A stretch of 40,416 nt of DNA, taken from positions 42,186 to 82,601 of the forward strand of contig JASGCX010000005.1 of assembly GCA_030053925.1 (NCBI GenBank), given 5' to 3'. This document shows positions 24,201 through 32,069 of the stretch, piece by piece. This stretch comes from Flavobacterium sp. Its GTDB lineage: Bacteria; Bacteroidota; Bacteroidia; Chitinophagales; Chitinophagaceae. Within the stretch, counting starts at the first letter, position 1. The number at the start of each line of letters is the position of its first letter. A program made the translations under genes and the position numbers. Under the pieces are notes generated by a model that saw nothing but the letters and a program-made list of their open reading frames with translations, was not told the origin of the DNA and did not search any database.

Positions 24201-26862
24201 TTATGTAGATAATGATGGCTGGCGCAGCCGTGGTAATAATGACGATGCCTCTGCTGCTACCATGCTATCTTTTAGCACAGACAAAGAGAAGTACAATGTG
24301 GGTGAAAAATGTACACTTACCATTCCTTCGGGCAAAGGTGGCAAAGCATTAATAAGCATTGAAACAGGCAGTAAAGTGCTTAAAACATTTTGGACTAATA
24401 CAGAAGCTGCACAAACAAAATACGCTTTTACAGTAGAGAAAAACATGTGCCCAAATGTGTACGTAAACGTAAGTTTAATACAACCTCATGCACAAACCAT
24501 TAACGACTTGCCAATAAGAATGTATGGTGTAGTGCCTATTTTGGTTGAAGATAAAAACACCATTTTAAAGCCAGTTATTAAAATGGCAGATGTAATACGA
24601 CCAGAACAAAATACTACTATCAACGTAAGCGAAACCAACGGCAACTCAATGACCTATGTGATTGCTTTAGTAGACGATGGCTTATTAGATTTAACCCATT
24701 TTAAAACACCTAACCCACACGAATATTTTTATGCCAAAGAAGCATTAGGCGTAAAAAGTTGGGATGTTTACGATTATGTTATTGGTGCTTTCGGTGGCGA
24801 ACTTGAACGCATACTAACCATTGGTGGTGATGCAGATGGTGCCGCTTCAAAAACAAGAAAGGCTAACCGATTTAAACCAGTAGTACGCTTTCTTGGGCCA
24901 TTTACAACCAGCGGTGGTAGCCATGCACACAGCTTTACATTGCCGCAATACATGGGTAGTGTTCGTGCCATGGTAATTGCTGCAAACAATGGTGCTTATG
25001 GCATGGCAGAGAAAACTGTAACCGTGAAAAAACCTTTAATGATGTTGGCTAGTTTACCAAGAGTACTTGGGCCTACAGAAGAGTTTAAAATTCCTGTTAC
25101 CATTTTCGCTACTGAAAATAATATCAAGAATGTAAGCCTTAGCATACAAGGCAATCCTTTTATTGAAAGTACTGGTACACAAACAATAAACTTTACTAAA
25201 ACAGGCGAACAAACCCTGTACTTTAATGCCAAAGTGAAAGCAAATACAGGCATTGGCAAAGTGAAAATAATAGCTAGTAGCGGTAACGAACAAGCGGTTT
25301 ACGAAACCGAAATTGATGTGCGTAATCCTAACCCTGTAGTTACACAAGTGGCCGAAGCAACATTGCAACCTGGTACTAGCTACAACACATCTGTAAACTT
25401 GATTGGTGATGATAAAAGTAGCAAAGCAACGCTTGAAGTATCTGCTATACCAGCCATCAACTTGCAAAAAAGATTAAGCTACCTTATCAATTATCCGCAT
25501 GGTTGTATTGAGCAAACAACTTCGGCTGTGTTTCCTCAATTAGCGTTAAACCAGTTGATGGATATACCCGAAGATCGACAACGCAGTATTGATAATAACA
25601 TACGCACTGCCATTGCTAAAATTCAAAATTTTCAGCAAAACGATGGTGGTTTTAGTTACTGGCCTGGTGTAGAAGCTAGTGACGAATGGGGTACAAATTA
25701 TGCTGGTCACTTCTTGCTAGAAGCATCTGCTAAGGGCTATGTAGTGCCTACATATTTGCTTCAACAATGGAAAGCTTACCAGCGCAATAAAGCACTTGCT
25801 TGGAATGTTAACACTGCACCTTATTATGGCACCGATTTAACGCAAGCTTATCGCCTATACTTATTAGCACTTGCTAAGTCGCCAGAAATTGGTGCTATGA
25901 ATCGCTTAAAAGAATGGAAATTTTTAACACCAGAAGGCAAATGGCGCTTGGCAGCAGCTTACTACCTTGTGGGTCAGCAACAAGTAGCATTACAGTTAAT
26001 TAGTGGCTTACCTACAACCTTTACTGCTAGGCCTTTTTCTGGTGTTACATACGGTAGCGATGTACGTGACCAAGCAATGGTTTTAGAAACACTCACCATT
26101 ATGGGCCGCCGCTCAGAGGCAGAACAATTAGTGCGAACAGTAGCAAGCAAATTATCGCAAGAACAATGGTACAGCACCCAAACCACAGCCTATGCTTTAT
26201 TGGCTATTGCAAAATATAGTGGCGTAGCAAGTGGCGGCAAAAAACTGTCTTACACCACAAGTATCAATGGTAAGTCAAACGCTATTAGCAGCAACAGCAC
26301 CATTGCACAAAACAATATTACTTGGCAAAATGGCAAAGGCAATATTCAAATTACCAACAAGGGTAGCAATGTGTTGTACGTAAGAGTAATTAACGAAGGT
26401 AAGCCTGTAAGCACAGCACCCGTACCAGTTACCAACAATCCAAATGTGCTATTAATATCTGTGAATTATTTAAGCACTAGTGGGCAAAGTATAGATATTA
26501 CCAAACTCAAGCAGGGTAGCGATTTCGTGGCAAAAGTTACTGTTAAAAATCCGGGGTCAAGAGGGGCGTATCAGCAAATGGCCTTATCGCAAATCTTCCC
26601 AAGTGGTTGGGAAATTCTCAACACCAGATTGTTTAATAGCGAGGGACAATTCAAATCTTCCGCTAGCGATTATATGGATATAAGAGACGATAGAGTGTAC
26701 CAATATTTTAACATTAAAGCAGGCGAAACCCTCACTTATTATGTACAACTCAATGCGGCCTATCTAGGTAAATATTTTTGGCCAGGAGTCTATTGCGAAG
26801 CCATGTACGACAATACCATAAGCGGTGGCGAAACTGGTAAATGGGTTGAAGTAGTAGAGTAA
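21290..26862 (+). CDS. bacterial alpha-2-macroglobulin lipoprotein, split by a frameshift at an A8 run
   Basis: The N-terminal 53 codons (from ATG 21290) give a lipoprotein signal with lipobox-like VFTTAC. At 21448-21455 there are eight A residues. The protein continues in the -1 frame as NSIRIQLATDASVTHAVHEP and on through 26862; joined, it is about 1857 residues, the expected size. The large part shows MG-type beta domains, an Asp/Glu-rich loop near 22690-22750, KNGIKGFIFGERGVWRPGD typical of these proteins, and the thioester motif GCIEQ (Cys codon at 25504) followed by the alpha-helical toroid. Such proteins trap proteases in the periplasm. The usual partner pbpC is not adjacent. The shift could be programmed -1 slippage, a phase switch, a mutation or a sequencing error; the downstream frame is otherwise intact. 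Confidence 0.9.
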
Positions 26863-26875
26863 ACTTGTAGTATTT

Positions 26876-26917
26876 AAAAAGGGGCAAAAGCTTGTTTCAT
26901 TGCTTTTGCTCCTTTTT
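26876..26917 (+). terminator. intrinsic terminator after the alpha-2-macroglobulin gene
   Basis: AAAAAGGGGCAAAAGC and GCTTTTGCTCCTTTTT form a 16-bp stem with one G-T pair around a 10-base loop, ending in a T run. It may also serve the convergent GNAT gene. Confidence 0.85.
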
Positions 26918-27044
26918 TATTAGTTGTGTATGTTGCCAGCTTTGGTACTACTACAATTGCTTGGGTTGTAGCAAATTTTGCTAGTATGGTGGTAGAAAGT
27001 TTATTTACTAAAGGCATCGGTTTTTAAAAAGTTGCAATTTTTTT

Positions 27045-27512
27045 TTACAATGCTTTTTCCATATACACCACTTCGGGCAATGGGTTTTTATAGTAGGCTG
27101 TGGTAATTATAAAACCATGTTTCTTGTACAATTTTATAGCTGCTTGTAAGCGGTTTAAAGTGTCTAGTTTCATTTTTTGGTAGCCCAATGTTTTGGCGGT
27201 AGCCATTAATTGCTGTACCAAAGCATCGCCAATTTTATGCTTACGAAAATTGGGTTTTACATAGAGGCGTTTCATCTCGCAATTGCCATCTGGTAAGGGT
27301 TGTAGAGCTATGCAGCCCGCAACGTAGTTGTTGTAATAAGCTAAAAATAATGCGCCTTTTGGTGTGCCATATTTTTTTAAAGGGTCTGCTAGTTCCGCAT
27401 CAAAACTTTGAAAGCATAAGTCTGCATTTAGCTCCAAAGCATAGTCTTTAAACAATTGTATGGCAGTAGCTAATTCAGAACCTTGTTGTGTAATGGCTTT
27501 AATAGATAGCAT
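27045..27512 (-). CDS. GNAT-family N-acetyltransferase
   Basis: 155 residues. The GNAT core is clear: beta strand GCIALQPLPDGNCEMKRLYV (about 67-86), the acetyl-CoA loop VKPNFRKHKIGDALVQQL (about 86-103, equivalent to the Q/RxxGxG/A motif), then a KLDTLNRLQAAIKLYKKHGF segment (about 115-134) with the typical N-x-x-A-x-x-L-Y-x-x-x-G-F. The acceptor substrate cannot be told. It stands alone and is convergent with the alpha-2-macroglobulin gene. Confidence 0.88.
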   Translation of the reverse strand: MLSIKAITQQGSELATAIQLFKDYALELNADLCFQSFDAELADPLKKYGTPKGALFLAYYNNYVAGCIALQPLPDGNCEMKRLYVKPNFRKHKIGDALVQQLMATAKTLGYQKMKLDTLNRLQAAIKLYKKHGFIITTAYYKNPLPEVVYMEKAL

Positions 27513-27750
27513 ACTAAAATTTTATGCAAATAAACAAAGGAAGCAACAGTTGTAAACTACTTCTAAAAAAATTGTCTCGCATATTTTCGCAGATGAGATG
27601 GAAGGCTTTTAAAATGCGGTGTACATCTGTGTTTTTTGTAGCTAATTTTCAAACAATGAATGTACCAAAGCGAACAATGGTTTTGCCATCTAGCAAATTG
27701 TTACAAATATTATCTAACCTGCGTTTATCAACGGTATCTACAAGCAACAA

Positions 27751-28143
27751 CTAATGGTCGCAGTCTTCTTTATGGGCGTGATTATGCACCCTGCAAAAAC
27801 GATAATTGATGTAATGCGCTACCACCACTAATATTAATGCAGGCGCAAGAAAATAATACTGTAAGTTGTGCCAGGCTTGCTTTGCAAACAAAAAACCAAT
27901 GCCCGCAACAAACAAAGTAATGGGTAAAATATTGTGGTGGTGTTTTTTGTAACCGTGGTAAAGCGAGTAAATACCAACCACAAGGGCAAGGAAAATCATG
28001 CCGTATTCAAAAGAAATATTTTCAATTATATCTACACCAAACATAGGCAAACTAGTAAACAAAAGCGGCAGCAGCGCACAGTGAATAGCACAGGCAATAG
28101 ATGCAGAAATACCAAGTGCGTCCCAATTAATTTTAAAATTCAT
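27751..28143 (-). CDS. MerC-domain membrane protein
   Basis: 130 residues from the ATG at 28141-28143 (MNFKINWDALG); a nine-codon longer frame starts at a non-ATG codon and is less likely. Four hydrophobic segments are visible. Conserved Cys and His occur in SIACAIHCALLPLL (about 14-27), the metal-handling CxxxC motif of MerC-like proteins, and the C-terminus is rich in His, Cys and Asp (CRVHNHAHKEDCDH). MerC homologues move Hg2+; in Bacteroidota they usually sit near Fur/Zur and SCO genes without mer operons, so zinc or copper handling is as plausible. It is divergent from the SCO gene. Confidence 0.82.
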   Translation of the reverse strand: MNFKINWDALGISASIACAIHCALLPLLFTSLPMFGVDIIENISFEYGMIFLALVVGIYSLYHGYKKHHHNILPITLFVAGIGFLFAKQAWHNLQYYFLAPALILVVVAHYINYRFCRVHNHAHKEDCDH

Positions 28144-28253
28144 TATTGCAAATGTAACAATGTGCAACAAAGTTGCAAATTATTTGTGTGTAATAAAAAT
28201 GCTAAGGCAATTGCCAAAGCACATTAGTAAGTTTGCAGCGTAAAAAAATAGTA

Positions 28254-28910
28254 ATGAGTAAGAAGGTATTGATTTATTTAGGATTTTTTGCGGTGTTGGT
28301 AATAGGCTTTTGGTTTTTTCTTTTTAACGGTACCGATGCTTGGAAAACAAAGTTGAACATCATTAGCTATGTGAAGCCTTTTAGGTTTAAAAATCAAGAT
28401 AATTTACATTTTACTGAGCAAGATATGCTAGGTAAAGTGTGTGTGGTAGAGTACTTTTTTACATCGTGTAAAGGTATTTGCCCAAAGATGAATACCAATA
28501 TGAAAGGCATTTACCAGCAGTTTAAAAATGAGCCAGATTTTTTAATTGTATCGCATAGTTGCGACCCCGAAACCGATAGCGTACCACGCATGAAATGGTA
28601 TGCCGATAGCATGAAAGTAGATACTAAAAAATGGACTTTTTTAACGGGTAGAAAAGACAGTTTGTACTTACAGGCCCGCAGCAGTTACTTATTAGATGAC
28701 CCTAAAAACTCGCTTAATAAAATTCAAGACCAATTTATTCATACACAGTTTTTTGCCTTGGTAGATAAAAATGGGCAAGTGCGTGGGCAAGTGTACGATG
28801 GTTTAAAACCTAATGAAATAGAAAAATTGAAAGAAGATATTGCTGCCTTATTAAAAGAAAAATCTGGGAAAGGTAATTTTGTAAATGGTATTTTTAACAA
28901 CAATCCATAA
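28254..28910 (+). CDS. SCO1/SenC-family copper chaperone
   Basis: 218 residues from the ATG at 28254 (MSKKVLIYLG); an upstream TTG is in frame but unneeded. One N-terminal membrane anchor (about 4-24) precedes a thioredoxin-like domain with the copper motif CKGICP (about 79-84) and the ligand His in DQFIHTQFFALVDKNG (about 164). SCO proteins deliver copper to the CuA site of cytochrome c oxidase or act as periplasmic thiol reductases. The fur-family gene starts six bases after its stop, so the two are an operon. Confidence 0.9.
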   Translation: MSKKVLIYLGFFAVLVIGFWFFLFNGTDAWKTKLNIISYVKPFRFKNQDNLHFTEQDMLGKVCVVEYFFTSCKGICPKMNTNMKGIYQQFKNEPDFLIVSHSCDPETDSVPRMKWYADSMKVDTKKWTFLTGRKDSLYLQARSSYLLDDPKNSLNKIQDQFIHTQFFALVDKNGQVRGQVYDGLKPNEIEKLKEDIAALLKEKSGKGNFVNGIFNNNP

Positions 28911-28916
28911 TTGACT

Positions 28917-29345
28917 ATGGCTACTACGGTTGCAGATATTTTAAAGGCTAATAACTTAAGCATTACAGACAGTCGAAAAAGTATTTTAGAACTTTTTAAG
29001 CTGAGTAAAAATGCTTTGGCACATGCCGATATTGAGAAGAAATCATCTGCACAGTTTGATAGAGTAACCATTTACAGAACCTTACAAACCTTTGTAGATA
29101 AAGGCATTATACACACCATACCAACCCCTGATAATAGCGTATTGTATGCTTTGTGTAAAGATGATTGTAGTGCCGGCCATCATCACGATAACCATGTACA
29201 TTTTATTTGCGATAGCTGCGATACCACCTATTGCCTAGACCATGTAGCCATACCAACAGTAAACTTACCAAAAGGCTTTACCCAAAAACAAACAGATGTT
29301 GTGGTGAGTGGTGTGTGTAGAAATTGCGTTGCCCCCAACCCCTAA
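28917..29345 (+). CDS. Fur-family metal-dependent regulator (Zur/PerR-like)
   Basis: 142 residues from the ATG at 28917. Winged helix: ITDSRKSILELFK to FDRVTIYRTLQTFVDKGIIH (about 17-62), with the YRTL recognition helix of the family. Metal sites: the HHHDNHVHF cluster (about 87-95), and two CxxC pairs, CDSC (about 97) and CRNC (about 135), for structural zinc. Which metal it senses is not clear; the His-rich dimerisation domain and the SCO/MerC neighbours favour zinc or copper homeostasis. The last residues APNP and the stop codon coincide with GCCCCCAACCCCTAAA (29331-29346), which looks like half of the palindromic repeat found in preT and the aminotransferase. Confidence 0.88.
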   Translation: MATTVADILKANNLSITDSRKSILELFKLSKNALAHADIEKKSSAQFDRVTIYRTLQTFVDKGIIHTIPTPDNSVLYALCKDDCSAGHHHDNHVHFICDSCDTTYCLDHVAIPTVNLPKGFTQKQTDVVVSGVCRNCVAPNP

Positions 29346-29764
29346 AACTGAGTTTTAAAAATTGCGTTTACCACTATTGCTATTCGTGCAATTGGTGTAA
29401 TGTTTTTTAGAATTTTAAAAATGCAAGTGCCTTTGGTGCAAATATCCATTTTGCCATCAGCATGTACTTCTACTGTTTCTATAATTTATAACAGCGTACC
29501 AAGTTGGTTAATACCATTGTTATGTGTCACCCTCTGACGATGCGCTTTTGAGCAGACATTTTAAATCATTTGGCCACAGTATTTCAAATTTGTTTTAATG
29601 CTGCTATGCTTCTTGGCTGACACACATTTTAGCACATTTACAGGCTCACAAAACCTTATCACAGACCACAAAAACCTGTAAGAGAACTAAAATCTTGCTA
29701 GACGACATCAAAACCTTGTCATTTCGGTTTACTAACCTAATATTGCTAAATCAAATGCAAAATA
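29346..29764. other. gene-poor stretch with a possible decayed coding remnant
   Basis: About 420 bp with no intact gene. On the minus strand 29342-29485 is open for 47 codons and reads like protein (IETVEVHADGKMDICTKGTCIFKILKN), but it lacks a start codon and meets a stop upstream, so it may be the tail of a lost gene. The right half (29620-29760) has several CACAAAACC/CACATTT phrases but no clear array. I see no promoter with confidence. Confidence 0.35.
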
Positions 29765-30721
29765 ATGGCTGAAAAAATTACCATTGTTGACCTAACTAAA
29801 GAATTACTCCTTCATATAGAAGGTGAAAAAACGAAGAACCATACTATCCCTTGGGATATTCTTAGAAATGTTGGCGATAAACTTCAAAGCCTAATTATTA
29901 CTCTTGCCAAATATTCATTAGAAGAAGATGATGTTACAACTCTTGATAATTTCACTTTAGAATTTACAGGATTTTATGATGGTTCTGCTACACCTGCATT
30001 TGCATTGAATACTCAACCTACACCCACACTTTACAATGCAGATGATAAAATAAAACAAAATCTAAATGCCGATTTTTCAAAAGTGATGTATTTAGTTGAC
30101 AAAGGCAACTTTCAACAAATAGCTGACACATATAACACACAAGCAATCAGCAATGATGTACTAACTAAAGTTTTTGATTTTACAAATGCAGCAGGTACTG
30201 CACCAGTTCAAATTGTAAAGCGTAAAACAAAAGGTAAAGGTTATACTAAAGTTTTCAATATTCGTAAGTTATCTAAATATAATTATGACAACTTATGCAT
30301 TGATAAAAAAGAACCAAAATTTATTACTAAGACACCAGAACAAACAGCAGTTGGTAAGGTAATTTTAAAACAAGGAAAATCAGGCAAAGTTTCCAAAAAA
30401 GTATCCGAAATTTACATGGAAAATGATGTCGTTTTGTCTTTAAAAATGGATTATATACTTACACTTAACAACAAATATGAGTTAAACTCTCCTATTTATT
30501 TTCAATTCTACCAAGAAGGTAAAGGCATTGTCATAGAAAATGAGCAGTTTGATTTGTTTGCAGCAGGTAAAACATTAGAGCAAGCAAAGCAGGACTTAAA
30601 TAATCAATTTGACCATACATATCAAAGGCTAAATCAGTTGAAAGATGGGCAACTTAGCGATAGATTAGTTGCAATAAAAAAATCATACAATTTTATTGTA
30701 AAAAAAGTAATCAAGGCATAA
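29765..30721 (+). CDS. uncharacterised protein with HicB-like C-terminus
   Basis: 318 residues, no signal or membrane segment. I do not recognise residues 1-180; they are moderately charged, with a DLTKELLLHIEGEK start. The last 80 residues contain FDLFAAGKTLEQAKQDLNNQFDHTYQRL, which has the shape of the HicB/"UPF0150" fold (strand, G-x-T-x-x-E-A helix). The stop codon TAA is directly followed by the ATG of the next gene, whose product looks like HicA, so the two are translationally coupled. I infer a HicB-like antitoxin with a long N-terminal extension in place of the usual short DNA-binding part. DNA composition is more AT-rich than the metabolic genes. Confidence 0.7.
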   Translation: MAEKITIVDLTKELLLHIEGEKTKNHTIPWDILRNVGDKLQSLIITLAKYSLEEDDVTTLDNFTLEFTGFYDGSATPAFALNTQPTPTLYNADDKIKQNLNADFSKVMYLVDKGNFQQIADTYNTQAISNDVLTKVFDFTNAAGTAPVQIVKRKTKGKGYTKVFNIRKLSKYNYDNLCIDKKEPKFITKTPEQTAVGKVILKQGKSGKVSKKVSEIYMENDVVLSLKMDYILTLNNKYELNSPIYFQFYQEGKGIVIENEQFDLFAAGKTLEQAKQDLNNQFDHTYQRLNQLKDGQLSDRLVAIKKSYNFIVKKVIKA

Positions 30722-31051
30722 ATGGCAGTACTTAAAGCAACCAAGACTAAACAAAGCTTAATGAAAAAAGGCTTTATTCAAGACAACTCACATCATCATT
30801 ATTTTGAGTTTTGGCATAATGGTAAAGTTATTGCTACCACTTACACCAGTCATAATAATGAAGATATAGACGACTTCCTAATAAAAGCAATGAGTAAACA
30901 ATGCTTAATGGACAAGCCTTTCTTTGTTGAGTTTATTAAGTGTACCAAGTCACAAGATGATTACATTACTTTATTAAAGTCAAAAGGTGAAATTGCTGAC
31001 ATACCAATAGTTGACACACCTGTAAAAAGCATAAAGAAAAAGAAAATCTAA
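30722..31051 (+). CDS. HicA-like small protein, putative toxin
   Basis: 109 residues. The N-terminal 60 residues (KQSLMKKGFIQDNSHHHYFEF, then HNGKVIATTYTSHNNEDID) resemble the HicA double-stranded-RNA-binding fold: L-x-x-x-GF helix, then SHHHY at the place of the catalytic GSHHxY histidine, then strands. The canonical Gly before Ser is Asn here, and the protein carries an extra Lys-rich tail (VKSIKKKKI). HicA toxins cleave mRNA and are neutralised by HicB. The partner gene precedes it with no spacing, i.e. antitoxin-first order, the reverse of most hicAB loci. The assignment is by motif only. Confidence 0.65.
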   Translation: MAVLKATKTKQSLMKKGFIQDNSHHHYFEFWHNGKVIATTYTSHNNEDIDDFLIKAMSKQCLMDKPFFVEFIKCTKSQDDYITLLKSKGEIADIPIVDTPVKSIKKKKI

Positions 31052-31186
31052 TTCTTTCAACCAGCCATTTCAAAAAACTAATTTGCTCGACAAAGCACCA
31101 CACATTTACAGCTTGACACAAAAGCCAGACGCTTCTAAGAAAGCCGACATACATTTAAAACAACGATAGACAAGTTGGTAGCCATT

Positions 31187-31756
31187 CTATTGAGACACTT
31201 CATTTACATATCGCTTTTACTCTTGACAGCTTGCAAATCGCAAATTGACATTGAAAATATTGAGCAGCGAGAGCATGGTTTAAGTTACATTAAAGGAACA
31301 AATCAGCTTGTAGAAGGAGAGGTAGTTCGCAAACTTGAAAATGGTAACATCGCAGAACTTCATAACTTCAAAAGCGGTAAACCAATAGGGAATTGGTATG
31401 CTTACGGTAACAATAAGAAAGTCCTTTCACACGGGTTTGGGATTGACGCAAAAAAGTTCGAGAAAAAATTAGGTAACATTGACTTGACAAATTCATTCTT
31501 ATCATTAAATCAGACAGGCGATTTTACTTATGTTACTTTTTATTTGGACAACAAAGAATTATTTGAAAATCCAAACCTTATGGTTCAACTTTCAAAAGAA
31601 GTATTTGACGAGTATTCTGTAGAATTTAAGTTTGACAATGTTTTTTTATACGACAAAGAACATGAATACACAATTTCAAAAAGTGCAACATTAAGCTACA
31701 TCTATAAAATAGATACAATTATTGGCAAAGACAAGAAGATAATTTTTATTAAGTAA
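31187..31756 (+). CDS. small lipoprotein with MORN-like region
   Basis: About 189 residues. No ATG is available; TTG at 31187 gives a clean lipoprotein signal (MRHFIYISLLLLTACKSQ, lipobox LTAC). A TTG at 31175 would add four residues but overlaps a repeat. After the Cys, residues 25-75 (LVEGEVVRKLENG, FKSGKPIGNWYAYGNNKKV) resemble MORN-type "G-x-W-x-x-Y" strands found in Bacteroidota surface proteins. The rest is beta-rich and unrecognised. It is flanked by a 10-base perfect inverted repeat, GTTGGTAGCC at 31174-31183 and GGCTACCAAC at 31783-31792, so it may have moved as a cassette. Confidence 0.65.
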   Translation, partial: LLRHFIYISLLLLTACKSQIDIENIEQREHGLSYIKGTNQLVEGEVVRKLENGNIAELHNFKSGKPIGNWYAYGNNKKVLSHGFGIDAKKFEKKLGNIDLTNSFLSLNQTGDFTYVTFYLDNKELFENPNLMVQLSKEVFDEYSVEFKFDNVFLYDKEHEYTISKSATLSYIYKIDTIIGKDKKIIFIK

Positions 31757-31829
31757 CAAAGAAACATGGTTGGACGAAGAACGGCTACCAACATGGGGTT
31801 TTGCAAAAGTGGCTGTTCAGTAATCCGCA

Positions 31830-32066
31830 GACACATTTGTGGTTAATCAAAGTTTGGTTATCCGCATCAATATTTGTGGTGAAAATCCCCCCACTTCCCC
31901 AACCCATCCCGTTTAACACACTGGGTATGCCAAATGCTTTTGTATTGGCAAAGCAGTTGTGGTAATTAATTGTTTATAACCAGGGTCAAAAATGTGTAGG
32001 TTCAATTGTTTGCTAGGGTACACAACAATGCCTAATGGAATTACGGCTATGAAATTGGGCAGGTTG
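31830..32066 (-). pseudogene. remnant of a LON substrate-binding-domain protein
   Basis: Directly downstream of the ABC transporter stop, the minus strand reads NLPNFIAVIPLGIVVYPSKQ then LNLHIFDPGYKQLI, which is the conserved opening of LON-domain (PUA-like) proteins. The frame then shifts, and NCFANTKAFGIPSVLNG, the next family segment, is found in another frame. After that the similarity fades. There is no start codon. The first frame stops at 31913-31915. The remainder of the gap (31757-31830) holds only the inverted-repeat arm at 31783-31792. Confidence 0.72.
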
Positions 32067-32069
32067 CGC

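Noticed and set aside
27524..27754. Plus-strand 76-residue frame between GNAT and MerC genes
   Set aside because: Composition is not protein-like, it has no family features, and the minus strand of part of this stretch reads more like coding sequence.
31174..31792. Integron attC sites around the lipoprotein gene
   Set aside because: The repeats do not satisfy the RYYYAAC/GTTRRRY core pattern and no integrase is visible; only a generic inverted-repeat cassette is kept as a hypothesis.
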